Source of the DNA: ZLKRG08 sp963977625
GTDB taxonomy: Bacteria; Actinomycetota; Actinomycetes; Nanopelagicales; Nanopelagicaceae
Length of the DNA stretch: 21,906 nt
NCBI GenBank assembly: GCA_963977625.1
Contig: CAXBPX010000010.1
Span: 1 to 21,906 of the forward strand
Reading direction: 5' to 3'
Positions within the stretch are counted from its first letter, which is position 1; every line of letters begins with the position of its first letter. Below are positions 7,704 through 16,600 of the stretch, in pieces. Made by a program: the position numbers and the translations under genes. The notes under the pieces were generated by a model. It did no database searches. It worked only from the letters and a program-made list of their open reading frames with translations, and was not told where the DNA came from.

Positions 7704-7719
7704 ATTAGCCGTGGCTAAT
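7704..7719 (+). promoter_or_regulatory. Inverted repeat enclosing the recG start codon
   Basis: ATTAGCC at 7704-7710 and GGCTAAT at 7713-7719 are perfect reverse complements around the first two bases of the GTG start at 7711. As RNA this gives a six-pair stem (ATTAGC/GCTAAT) with a CGTG loop, extendable by G-U pairs into the AGAGGA ribosome-binding site at 7699-7704. It would partly hide the start. Real as a sequence pattern; regulatory meaning is inferred and chance is possible. Confidence 0.4.
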
Positions 7720-9873
7720 TTAGAGACCAAATTGGTGGATGTGATTGGTGATCGCACCGCCAAGGCCGTGGCTGCTGAATTGGGTTATAAAACTGTAGGT
7801 GATTTTTTGCATCACTACCCACGACGATATGTAAAACGTGGAGAATTAACAGATATAGCTAAATTGCGTGAAGGCGAAGAGGCTACGGTTTTAGCAAAAG
7901 TACATTCAGTTAAATCACGCCGCATGGCCAATCGCAAACAAGTAATTGTCGAAGTGATTATTGAAGATAATAATCGGGAAAAAATGTCTCTTACTTTTTT
8001 CAATCAAGCATGGCGAGAGAAAGAGATGCGAGTAGGTAGACAAGGGCTTTTTGCGGGAAAGATCGGCACCTTTAAAGGAATGCGACAACTTGCCCATCCA
8101 GAATTGGAATGGTTGCCTGGAGATAGTGATGTTGAAGATGCCATTGGAGCATTTGCAGATAAATATTTACCAATCTATCCGGCAACCGGAAAGTTTGCTT
8201 CTTGGAAAATCGCCAAAGCTTTAGAAATAGTTTTGGATTCATTAGATGAGGTAGAGGATTTTCTGCCATCTGAAATCAAAAGCGAAAATGGATTTCCAGA
8301 TTTAACTGAGAGTTTCAAAGAGGTACATCGACCTACCGATATTCAAAGTGCGGAAAAAGCTAGAGCTCGATTAACTTTCGATGAGGCATATCTTTTGCAA
8401 TTAACCATGCTTAAGCAGAAACGTGAATTAGCAAATATTCATACGGTGGCCAGAATTCCAAAAAGTGATGGCGTCTTAGCGGCTTTTGATAAGCAGTTGC
8501 CTTTTCAATTAACTCCAGGTCAAATTGAAGTGTCCGCAGAAATATTTAACGACTTGTTAGCAGATCACCCGATGCATCGATTGTTACAAGGAGAAGTAGG
8601 GTCAGGAAAAACGATTATTGCACTTCGCGCGGCGCTAAATATTATTGATGCAAATGGACAAGTTGCGCTATTAGCTCCAACTGAAGTTTTGGCACAACAA
8701 CATTTCCGAACTACCTTAAAACAATTGGGTGATTTGGCCACAAAGGGAAAGTTAGGCGCACCTGAATGCGCAATTGAAGTTTCTTTACTTACCGGTTCAA
8801 TGAGCCCTGGAGAAAAAAAGGAAATTCATACTCGAATTAAGAATGGTGAAATTGATTTTGTAATTGGAACACATGCTTTGCTTTCAGAAGCTGTTGGGTT
8901 TAAAGATTTGGGTTTGATTATTGTGGATGAACAACATCGTTTTGGTGTTGAACAAAGAGATGCACTTCGAGCAAAGGCAGAAACACCTCCGCATTTATTG
9001 GTAATGACTGCAACACCTATTCCGCGAACTGTGGCAATTACCGTCTTTGGAGATTTGGATATTTCAACTCTGACTGAATTGCCACTGGGCCGAACCCCGA
9101 TCACAACTCATTTAGTAAATGCCCTTACCAAACCTAAATATTTAGACCGAGCTTGGCAGCGAATAAGAGAGGAAGTAGCAGAAGGTCATCAGGCCTATGT
9201 GGTTGCTCCTCGAATTAGTGCGGGTACATCCGAAGATGCAGATATGGATTTTCTTTTTGGCACTGAAAGTAAAGATAGCGCCGCAGTTACTGAATTGGCA
9301 CCAGAACTTGCAACTGGAGCGCTAAAAGGTATTCGGATTGCAGAATTACATGGAAAATTGCCGGCAGAAGAAAAAGAAGCAGCAATGCAAGCTTTTGCTA
9401 ATAAAGAAATAGATGTTTTGGTATCAACTACAGTCATAGAAGTTGGTGTTGACGTACCTAATGCCACAGTAATGGTAATTATGGATGCAGATAGATTCGG
9501 TATTTCGCAACTGCACCAATTGCGAGGACGTATCGGCAGAGGAAGCGCCCCAGGCCTTTGTTTATTGATCACTAAAGTTCCAGAGGATTCGTTGGCATTT
9601 GAACGCCTAACTGCAGTTGCTAATACTTTAGATGGTTTTGAATTAGCCCGAATTGATTTAGATCAACGTCGCGAAGGAGATGTGCTTGGTGTATCCCAAA
9701 GTGGCTCTCGTTCGCACTTAAAATTACTAAGAGTCTTAAGAGACGAAGAGATCATCCTGTCTGCTCGTAAAGCGGCAGAAATTACTTTGGAACAAGGAAT
9801 TTCCTCTACGCTAGAGCGAGAGATCAATAAGCTATTAGTCGAACGCGAAGTCGAATATTTGGATAAAGGTTAA
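7711..9873 (+). CDS. recG: ATP-dependent DNA helicase RecG
   Basis: Superfamily 2 helicase that remodels stalled replication forks and branch-migrates Holliday junctions. The 720 residues fit the family. The N-terminal wedge/OB-fold region (about 1-240) has the VGDFLHHYPRRY motif near residue 30. Helicase motifs follow in order: Walker A GEVGSGKT 294-301, DEQH 406-409, TATPIPRT 433-440, the STTVIEVGVDVPNA motif near 565-580, and HQLRGRIGRG 602-611. The start is GTG at 7711 with AGAGGA at 7699-7704. It lies three bases before rsmD. In Mycobacterium and Streptomyces, recG follows a DAK/FakA-like gene; here it follows cydC. Confidence 0.97.
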   Translation: MANLETKLVDVIGDRTAKAVAAELGYKTVGDFLHHYPRRYVKRGELTDIAKLREGEEATVLAKVHSVKSRRMANRKQVIVEVIIEDNNREKMSLTFFNQAWREKEMRVGRQGLFAGKIGTFKGMRQLAHPELEWLPGDSDVEDAIGAFADKYLPIYPATGKFASWKIAKALEIVLDSLDEVEDFLPSEIKSENGFPDLTESFKEVHRPTDIQSAEKARARLTFDEAYLLQLTMLKQKRELANIHTVARIPKSDGVLAAFDKQLPFQLTPGQIEVSAEIFNDLLADHPMHRLLQGEVGSGKTIIALRAALNIIDANGQVALLAPTEVLAQQHFRTTLKQLGDLATKGKLGAPECAIEVSLLTGSMSPGEKKEIHTRIKNGEIDFVIGTHALLSEAVGFKDLGLIIVDEQHRFGVEQRDALRAKAETPPHLLVMTATPIPRTVAITVFGDLDISTLTELPLGRTPITTHLVNALTKPKYLDRAWQRIREEVAEGHQAYVVAPRISAGTSEDADMDFLFGTESKDSAAVTELAPELATGALKGIRIAELHGKLPAEEKEAAMQAFANKEIDVLVSTTVIEVGVDVPNATVMVIMDADRFGISQLHQLRGRIGRGSAPGLCLLITKVPEDSLAFERLTAVANTLDGFELARIDLDQRREGDVLGVSQSGSRSHLKLLRVLRDEEIILSARKAAEITLEQGISSTLEREINKLLVEREVEYLDKG

Positions 9874-9876
9874 GTC

Positions 9877-10440
9877 ATGCGAATTATTGCCGGAGTTGCA
9901 AAAGGTCGTAATTTAGCTTCGGTGTTAGGTGCTATCAGGCCAACTTCGGACCGCGCACGTGAGGCGCTCTTTTCAACTTTACTTTCTGAATTTGGGGAAT
10001 TTGAAAATTTAAAATTTTTAGATTTATTTGCAGGCTCAGCAGCTGTAGGCCTTGAAGCTTTATCCCGTGGCGCAATTTTAGTTCACGCAGTAGAAAAAGA
10101 TGATTCGGCCCAGAAAACTATTCGTGCTAATCAAGAGATTCTTGAAAAGGCAAAACCAATCGGAAAATTTCATTCATATGCTATGAGCGCGCAAAAGTTT
10201 TTAGCAAATCCAAACGAACAATACGATATTATTTTTATTGATCCACCCTATGAATTTAGTGACCAAGCAGTTAAAGAATTATTGGATTTAATTCTTAAGA
10301 ATAATTTCATTCGAAAAGGTGGAGTCATCGTTGTTGAGAGAGCCACAAAGGGTTCGAAAATTAATTGGCCAGCACCATTAAAAGAGCTACGCACTAAAGA
10401 ATATGGTGTAGCCACGCTTTACTATGGAGAAATGGGTTAA
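9877..10440 (+). CDS. rsmD: 16S rRNA (guanine(966)-N(2))-methyltransferase
   Basis: SAM-dependent methyltransferase that modifies G966 of 16S rRNA during 30S assembly. It has 187 residues, the usual size. RPTSDRAREALF at 21-32 is the family's N-terminal signature. FLDLFAGSAAVG at 47-58 is the SAM-binding loop, reading AGSAAVG where AGSGALG is common. DPPY at 122-125 is the catalytic (D/N)PPY motif for exocyclic amino methylation. The ATG is preceded by AAAGGT at 9865-9870, inside the recG 3' end, so expression is probably coupled to recG. coaD follows after nine bases. Confidence 0.94.
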   Translation: MRIIAGVAKGRNLASVLGAIRPTSDRAREALFSTLLSEFGEFENLKFLDLFAGSAAVGLEALSRGAILVHAVEKDDSAQKTIRANQEILEKAKPIGKFHSYAMSAQKFLANPNEQYDIIFIDPPYEFSDQAVKELLDLILKNNFIRKGGVIVVERATKGSKINWPAPLKELRTKEYGVATLYYGEMG

Positions 10441-10451
10441 TCTTTACCCAT
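10432..10451 (+). promoter_or_regulatory. Inverted repeat across the rsmD stop and coaD start
   Basis: ATGGGT at 10432-10437 and ACCCAT at 10446-10451 are reverse complements separated by eight bases. The right arm includes the first two bases of the coaD ATG (10450). No clear Shine-Dalgarno sequence lies in the nine-base gap, so this hairpin could influence coupling between rsmD and coaD. A six-pair stem is short enough to be chance. Confidence 0.3.
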
Positions 10452-10920
10452 GAGACGTGCGGTCTGCCCAGGGTCTTTTGATCCAATCACTTATGGACAT
10501 TTAGATATCATCAAACGAGCAAGTGCACACTTTGATGAAGTGGTTGTGGCAGTTTTTATTAATAGCACCAAGCAAAGCCTTTTTAATGTCGATGAACGTA
10601 TTGCCATGATTAAAGAGACCACTAAGGAATTGCCAAATATTAAAGTTGATTCATGGAGTGGGTTAACCGTTGAATATTGCAAGAGAAATAATATTGATGT
10701 GATTACCAAAGGATTGCGTGCGGTTTCTGACTTTGACTACGAACTCCAGCAAGCACAAGTGAATTTACAAGCGGGCATAGATACTATGTTTATGGCCACA
10801 GATCCAGCGCATTCATTCCTTTCATCGTCTTTAGTTAAAGAACTAGCCAAATACAATGGTGATATCTCCAATATGGTTCCACCATCAGTGCAAGCGGCGC
10901 TAGCCAAGAAAAGCAAATAG
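10450..10920 (+). CDS. coaD: Phosphopantetheine adenylyltransferase
   Basis: Transfers AMP from ATP to 4'-phosphopantetheine to give dephospho-CoA, the penultimate step of coenzyme A synthesis. The 156 residues match the bacterial family. PGSFDPITYGHLD at 7-19 contains the nucleotidyltransferase TxGH motif (Thr14-His17). GLRAVSDFDYE at 88-98 and SSSLVKE at 125-131 are the other conserved substrate and ATP-binding motifs. Lys41 and Arg90 fall at expected positions. No strong ribosome-binding site precedes the ATG; coupling to rsmD is likely. Its place after rsmD is conserved across Actinobacteria. Confidence 0.96.
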   Translation: MRRAVCPGSFDPITYGHLDIIKRASAHFDEVVVAVFINSTKQSLFNVDERIAMIKETTKELPNIKVDSWSGLTVEYCKRNNIDVITKGLRAVSDFDYELQQAQVNLQAGIDTMFMATDPAHSFLSSSLVKELAKYNGDISNMVPPSVQAALAKKSK

Positions 10921-10937
10921 AAAGTCGTAGGTTATAT

Positions 10938-11414
10938 ATGGATGCAGTTGAGAAATTAGCTTCGGCAATCAAAATGGTTGAAGAAGCTCGCGGCGTACCG
11001 CTATCAGCTTCCTGTGTGGTTCACCGCGGCGAAATGTTAGGTGTGCTTGACGAAGCCAAAGATGCTTTACCAGAATCTTTTGCTAAAGCTGAATCAATAT
11101 TGGCAAATCGTGACAAAGTAATTGATGAAGGTCGTTTACAAGCGGAGCAAATGGTAGCGATGGCTCGCGAAGAAGCTTCACAATTGATCGAACAAACAGC
11201 AATCATGCAGCAAGCCAGGGAAGAAGCTAAAAATATTTTGACGCAGGCAAGAAATGAAGCGGCAGAACAGCGCGCAGAGATTGAAGAGTATATAGATTCA
11301 AGACTTGCAACTCTTGAAGTAATTTTAAATAAAACTCAAGAAGCTATTACTAGGGGTCGCGAGCGCCTAGCCGGCTCAACCGATAAAGATGTGCTATCTC
11401 AACTTTCTGAGTAA
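10938..11414 (+). CDS. SepIVA/DivIVA-like coiled-coil cell-division protein (short form)
   Basis: 158-residue, charged, Ala/Glu/Arg-rich protein predicted to be mostly coiled coil from about 50 to 125. The N-terminal segment VEEARGVPLSASCVVHRGEM (14-33) and the C-terminal YIDSRLATLEVILNKTQEAI region (about 118-137) resemble the mycobacterial septation factor SepIVA (Rv2927c in M. tuberculosis), and the position before DUF177-rpmF-rnc is the same. SepIVA is a DivIVA-domain protein needed for septation and cell-envelope growth in mycobacteria. From memory the mycobacterial protein is about 245 residues, so this one has lost much of the central coiled coil. The ATG at 10938 has only a weak AGG upstream. 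No membrane segment is present. Orthology rests on remembered sequence and synteny. Confidence 0.7.
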   Translation: MDAVEKLASAIKMVEEARGVPLSASCVVHRGEMLGVLDEAKDALPESFAKAESILANRDKVIDEGRLQAEQMVAMAREEASQLIEQTAIMQQAREEAKNILTQARNEAAEQRAEIEEYIDSRLATLEVILNKTQEAITRGRERLAGSTDKDVLSQLSE

Positions 11415-11424
11415 TTAAATTTTA

Positions 11425-11946
11425 ATGATGGCCAAAGCTTTTCTGCTCAATACTCATGATTTACCGCGTCGCGCGGGTGAGATGAAGGAATATCATTTAG
11501 CAATCGAATTTGATAATCCAATCGGCATTGATGTTATTGAAGTCCCAGCCGGGGTTTTAAATCTAAATTTACGTCTGGAATCGGTAACTGAAGGAATTTT
11601 GGCAACAGGAGATTTCGAGACTGTTGCTAAAGGTGAATGCATTCGTTGTCTTGACCCAATACAACTTAAATTGGATCGGAATTTTCAAGAATTGTATTTC
11701 TATAAAGCCGATCCCGAACAAGAAGATCAATTGCTCCTTGACGGCGATGTCATGAATCTTGAAGCTCCGATTCGAGATGCAATTGTTTTAGAACTACCAA
11801 TCAACCCAGTATGCGATGAAGATTGTGAAGGTCTCTGCCCTGAATGTGGTCAAAAATGGCGTGAACTGCCAGATACTCATCAACATGAGCAGATCGATGC
11901 TCGATGGTCTGGCCTAAAGGGGCTTTTCCCTGATTCTCAGGCGTAA
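11425..11946 (+). CDS. DUF177 (YceD-family) protein linked to rpmF
   Basis: 173-residue member of the DUF177 family, which almost always lies directly upstream of rpmF. Some bacterial and plastid members are involved in 23S rRNA accumulation or ribosome assembly, but the biochemical role is not established. Cys72-x2-Cys75 (CIRC) and the C-terminal cluster Cys130, Cys134, Cys138 and Cys141 (EGLCPECG) are visible and look like metal-binding sites. Two adjacent ATG codons at 11425 and 11428 are both possible starts; there is no clear ribosome-binding site in the AT-rich ten-base gap after the SepIVA-like gene. A probable promoter for rpmF follows immediately. Confidence 0.88.
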   Translation: MMAKAFLLNTHDLPRRAGEMKEYHLAIEFDNPIGIDVIEVPAGVLNLNLRLESVTEGILATGDFETVAKGECIRCLDPIQLKLDRNFQELYFYKADPEQEDQLLLDGDVMNLEAPIRDAIVLELPINPVCDEDCEGLCPECGQKWRELPDTHQHEQIDARWSGLKGLFPDSQA

Positions 11947-11957
11947 GTTGTCTCGAT

Positions 11958-11986
11958 TTCACTAATTTCAATCCTTAGGCGATAAT
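11958..11986 (+). promoter_or_regulatory. Predicted vegetative promoter upstream of rpmF
   Basis: TTCACT at 11958-11963 (four of six matches to TTGACA) and GATAAT at 11981-11986 (five of six to TATAAT) are separated by exactly 17 bases. Transcription would start near 11993, giving a leader of about 25 bases before the rpmF start. This is the best -35/-10 pair I found in any gap of the window, and it would serve rpmF-rnc-mutM-smc-ftsY. Confidence 0.5.
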
Positions 11987-12016
11987 TCTCCGGTTCGATA
12001 AACAAGGAGTAGAGAA

Positions 12017-12190
12017 GTGCCAGTACCAAAGCGAAAGATGTCACGTTCAAAGACACGTTCACGTCGTAGCCAATGGAAAACTACCGCGGCAGCTATCTCA
12101 ACCTGCGCGCAATGCCAGCAGCCAAAGCTTCAACACACTGCTTGCCCAACTTGCGGAACCTATAACCGTCGCCAAGTCGTAGAGGTTTGA
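12017..12190 (+). CDS. rpmF: 50S ribosomal protein L32
   Basis: 57-residue large-subunit ribosomal protein. The N-terminus VPKRKMSRSKTRSRRSQW (residues 3-20) is characteristic of L32. A zinc ribbon is formed by Cys30, Cys33, Cys43 and Cys46. The start is GTG at 12017, with AAGGAG at 12004-12009 seven bases upstream, and translation ends at TGA 12188-12190. It sits between the DUF177 gene and rnc, the usual arrangement, with four bases before the rnc ATG. Confidence 0.95.
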   Translation: MPVPKRKMSRSKTRSRRSQWKTTAAAISTCAQCQQPKLQHTACPTCGTYNRRQVVEV

Positions 12191-12194
12191 TTTT

Positions 12195-12866
12195 ATGTTC
12201 GCGCAATTAAAAGCGCGACTTGGCTTAGAGATAAGACAAGAGCTTCTCGAATTAGCTTTCACTCATCGTTCATTTGCATATGAAAATGGATTATCTGAAA
12301 CAAATGAACGCTTGGAATTTCTAGGTGATTCAGTTTTAGGACTGATTGTCACCGAAGAACTTTATAAAAGATATCCAGATTTAGATGAATCTCGCCTTTC
12401 ACCGCTGCGCTCCGGAATTGTAAATATGCGGGCACTTGCCGATATTGCACGCACGCTCGAATTAGGCCAGTACATGCGAATTGGAAAAGGTGAAGAGGTA
12501 ACAGGCGGCAGAGATAAAAATTCTCTTTTAGCCGATTCTTTAGAAGCTTTAATCGGAGCAATTTATTTAAGTAATGGGTTTGAGGCTTCACAAAAGATTA
12601 TTAGCCAATTAATCAGCGAGACTATGGAAAGTGCTAAAGATCGCGGCGCTGGTCTTGATGGTAAAACTTCATTACAAGAATTGGCTGCATCAAGAAAAAT
12701 ATCTGCACCCGAATATTTAATAACTGAATCTGGCCCCGACCATGATAAAACTTTTGTCGCCACCGCAGTGGTGGGTGGCGAATCAATTGCAACTGGTGAA
12801 GGCAAAAGCAAGCGTGAAGCAGAACAGATTGCAGCACGTATTGCTTATGAGAAACTAACTTCGTAA
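12195..12866 (+). CDS. rnc: Ribonuclease III
   Basis: Double-strand-specific endoribonuclease that processes rRNA precursors and structured mRNAs. It has 223 residues. The catalytic domain carries the signature NERLEFLGDSVL at 37-48, with Glu41 and Asp45, and a second metal-binding pair Asp114 and Glu117 in LLADSLEALIGAIY. A double-stranded-RNA-binding domain spans about 156-222. It starts at ATG 12195, four bases after rpmF, with only weak Shine-Dalgarno potential inside the rpmF end. Its stop overlaps the mutM ATG by one base (TAATG). Confidence 0.97.
   Translation: MFAQLKARLGLEIRQELLELAFTHRSFAYENGLSETNERLEFLGDSVLGLIVTEELYKRYPDLDESRLSPLRSGIVNMRALADIARTLELGQYMRIGKGEEVTGGRDKNSLLADSLEALIGAIYLSNGFEASQKIISQLISETMESAKDRGAGLDGKTSLQELAASRKISAPEYLITESGPDHDKTFVATAVVGGESIATGEGKSKREAEQIAARIAYEKLTS
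12199..12218 (+). promoter_or_regulatory. Short hairpin in the first codons of rnc
   Basis: TCGCGC at 12199-12204 and GCGCGA at 12213-12218 can pair around an AT-rich eight-base loop, directly after the rnc ATG. RNase III of E. coli controls its own message by cleaving a leader stem, which makes this worth noting, but six pairs is too short to be a good RNase III substrate by itself. Confidence 0.3.
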
Positions 12867-13690
12867 TGCCAGAACTTCCTGAGGTCGAAACAGTACGAGC
12901 TGGCCTTGAGAAAAATGTAGTTGGCAAGAAAATTACGGGCACAAAACAACTACATCCAAGAGCACTACGAAGCGATTCTTTAAACAAACTTAATATTTTT
13001 AAAAATTCCAAAATTAAAGCGGTAAAGCGGCGTGGAAAATTTATGTGGCTGGAATTTGATCGCCCAGAAGTTCTGGTTGCACATTTGGGAATGAGTGGCC
13101 AATTTAAAATTCAAAAGGCAAAAAGCCACCGAGAGCCACATTTGCGTGCCTATTTCGAGCTTTCTAATGGCAAAGAGCTACGATTTATTGATCAAAGGAC
13201 TTTTGGATGGCTTTGTGTAGACGAAGCTATTGATGGAGTTCCAAAAATAGTTTCACATATAGCAACAGATTTATTTGATCCCAATTTCAATAAAAAAGCG
13301 GTAGTTAAGAAAATAGCTGCTAAACGTGGACAAATAAAGAAAGTTATTTTGGATCAGGAAGTTTTAAGCGGCATCGGAAATATATATGCCGATGAAGCGC
13401 TCTGGTATGCACGAATCCATCCCGAACATCCGGCCAATGAATTAACGTCAACGCAAATTCTCAATATTGTTACGGCGGCCGGGAAAGTTATGCGGCGAGC
13501 TTTAAAGGCTGGTGGTACCAGTTTTGATGAGCTCTATATCAATGTAAATGGCGAGAGCGGATATTTTGAAAGATCATTGGCAGTTTATGGCCAAGAAGGT
13601 GAGCCATGTCGCAGGTGTGGTGGCGAAATAATCAGAATTGCCTTTGCAAATCGCTCGTCGCGCCTCTGTCCTGCCTGCCAGACCCGATAG
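12866..13690 (+). CDS. mutM: Formamidopyrimidine-DNA glycosylase
   Basis: Base-excision repair glycosylase/AP lyase that removes 8-oxoguanine and ring-opened purines from DNA. Its 274 residues are typical. MPELPEVETV at the N-terminus supplies catalytic Pro2 and Glu3; Lys58 in KRRGK (54-58), HLGMSG 73-78 and GIGNIYADE 169-177 are the other family motifs. The C-terminal zinc finger is Cys248, Cys251, Cys268 and Cys271. The start codon shares one base with the rnc stop, a common arrangement in Actinobacteria. smc follows after nine bases. Confidence 0.97.
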   Translation: MPELPEVETVRAGLEKNVVGKKITGTKQLHPRALRSDSLNKLNIFKNSKIKAVKRRGKFMWLEFDRPEVLVAHLGMSGQFKIQKAKSHREPHLRAYFELSNGKELRFIDQRTFGWLCVDEAIDGVPKIVSHIATDLFDPNFNKKAVVKKIAAKRGQIKKVILDQEVLSGIGNIYADEALWYARIHPEHPANELTSTQILNIVTAAGKVMRRALKAGGTSFDELYINVNGESGYFERSLAVYGQEGEPCRRCGGEIIRIAFANRSSRLCPACQTR

Positions 13691-13699
13691 GTTTTCCGC

Positions 13700-16600
13700 G
13701 TGTATTTGAAGAGTCTGACTATCAAGGGCTTTAAGTCCTTTGCCTCTTCAACGACCCTGCTGCTAGAGCCAGGCATTACCTGCGTAGTCGGACCAAATGG
13801 TTCGGGTAAATCAAATGTAGTGGATGCCATTAGTTGGGTAATGGGCGAACAAGGTGCAAAATCACTGCGCGGTGGCAAGATGGAAGATGTCATCTTTGCC
13901 GGAACTTCTGGTCGTGCACCATTAGGTCGCGCCGAAGTTTCTTTAACTATTGATAATACTGATGGTTCACTACCAATTGATTACACCGAAGTTACGATTT
14001 CTCGAATTTTATTTCGCAACGGACAGAGTGAATATCAGATAAATGGTGAAGGTGCGCGACTTCTAGATATCCAGGAACTGCTCTCTGATTCTGGAATTGG
14101 TCGTGAAATGCACGTAATCGTCGGCCAGGGTCAACTTGATGCGATTTTGATGGCTACACCTGAAGAACGTCGCGCATTTATCGAAGAAGCTGCCGGAGTT
14201 CTTAAACATCGCAAGCGCAAAGAGAAAGCGCTTCGCAAATTAGATTCGATGCAGGCAAATATGTCTCGCGTTCAAGATTTAACAGTCGAACTTCGTCGCC
14301 AACTTAAACCACTCGGTAAGCAAGCAGAAGTTGCCAAAAAAGCCGCAACAATTCAAGCCGATTTACGTGATGTGAAGCTTCGCTTGCTTGCAGATGATTA
14401 CATCTCAATGAATAAAGTTTTCTCAACTGAAGTTGCAGATGAAAATGCGCTGCGCGAACGCCGTGCAATTGTTGAAGCTGATCTTGAAGGCGTGCGCGCT
14501 CGAGAAGAAGCGCTAGATGCGCAAGCCGCTTTTGAAGGACCATTGTTATCAGCTTCGCAAGAAACTTATTACGCATTAACTGGAATTAGAGAAAAACTGC
14601 GCGCGGTAGCTGCACTAGCGCAAGAGCGCACCCGCTATTTAACCCAAGAACTTGAAATCACTGCTGGTCGAGACCCAGAAGCACTTGAATCCGAAGCAGC
14701 AGTTTTGCGAGAAGAAGAACGAGGATTACGAGCAGGATTAAATTCAAAACAGGATGAATTAAATCAAGCCATCAATGCAATGCGCACTTTAGAAGTAGAA
14801 GTTAAAGCCGAGGAAGATCGCATCGCCGCTGCACTTCGTGCGATTGCAGATCAAAGAGAAGGCACCGCACGTCAAGAAGGCCATATCAAATCATTACAAG
14901 CACGACTTGATGCGATGGCGCAAGAGATTACCCGCTTAACTAAAGCGCGTGATGATGCTAAAGCGCGTGAAGAAAAAGCTCAATCCGAATATGCACAACA
15001 CGAATTAGAAATTGCAAGTGCTGGTAGTGGCGAAATTGGTTTAGATACCCAATTTGAAGCGGCAAAGAGCGCGTTAAATGAAGCCAAAGAGAACTTGGCA
15101 AAACTCTCTCAAGCAGAAAGAAATGCAGATCGAAAGCGAAATTCCATCGAATCTAAATTAGATGCAATTCGATTAACAAGCGCTAATCGTGATGGATCTA
15201 GCGCATTACTTAGTGATTCCCGCGGAATCAAAATTCTGGGTTCCCTTGCTTCGTTAATTTCCATCGAACCTGGTTTCGAAGCTGCAGTTGCGGCAGCTTT
15301 GGGTACGCTCTCAAATGCAGTTGTGGTGCAGGATTTAAATGCCGCAGTGACCGCCATTAGTGCTCTTAGAAATGAGAATTTAGGTCAAGCAGAACTTTTG
15401 GTCACTAACAATTCAGAGAATCCGGTTGCGCCACTACCTTCAGGATTAACTCCATTACTAAACCATGTGAACGGTAATGAAATATCAAGTTTGCTAGCAG
15501 CGCTGCTTGGGAATGTGGCAATAGCTGAAGATGGACGCAGCGCCGCAGATATTTTAAATAATCATCCAAAAGTAAATGTGGTAACTCGTGACGGAGATAT
15601 TTACACCACCAACCGAGTACGCGGAGGCTCTAAAAATTCTAGCTCGCTAGTAGAAATTCAGGCATTGATTAATCAACTAACTGACGAACTAGCTACCGCT
15701 TCACACGATCATGAAAGATTGAATTTTGAAATTCAAAATGCAGAGCATGTGCTTTCAAATCGTCAAAGCGAATTCGATCAAGCCTTATCTAGACTTAATG
15801 ATTCCGATGCGCGCATTTCAGCATTAACTGAACAATTGGCGGTGGCAGCTCAGAACATTAAATCTGCAAATGCGGAAGTAGCACGTCTCGACTTAGCTAT
15901 TTCCGAAGCTGGCAACGAACGCATCGCTGACGAACGCGAACTAGAAATTGCCAAGAGCCAATTGAGTCAACATGGTGAAATTTCCGAACCAGATCATGCA
16001 AACGCAGAAGCACTTCGCGAAAAATTAACCTCAGCCAGAAGTCTAGAAGTTGAAGCTCGCCTTGCGGTTCGAACTGCGGAGGAACGCGTAAATTCAATTG
16101 CAGAACGCGCGCAATCACTCGAAGTTGCTGCGCAATCAGAACGTTTAGCAAATGAAAATGCCATCTCACGCAGAGCTAATCGAGCACAAGGTGCGGTGAT
16201 CTCACAAGCAATTGGTGAAGCTGCTTACGAAACTTTGGTACATATCGAACGTTCGATTGCAAAAGCCGGTGCTGAGCGTTCTAGGTTAGAAGAGTCCAAA
16301 CAATTGCGCGAAGGTGAAACTTTGGCAGTTCGCACCAGAAACCGCGAACTTACTCAGGAACTTGAACAATTAACTTCAAGCGTGCACCGAGACGAACTAG
16401 CCCGTAGCGAGCAAAGATTGCGTATCGAAGCGTTAGCCCAAAAAGCTTTGGAAGAGTTTGGCATTGATGTCGAAACTTTGCAGAATGAATATGGACCACA
16501 TCGCGACGTGCCAACATTCATCGAAACCGAAGACGGACAAATTGTGGAAGGCGAACATGTGCCTTACCGTCGTGACCAGCAAGAAAAACGCCTTGCACAA

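Noticed and set aside
7978..8001. GAAAAAA/TTTTTTC inverted repeat inside recG
   Set aside because: Pure A/T pairing in an AT-rich coding sequence; explained by Lys and Phe codons.
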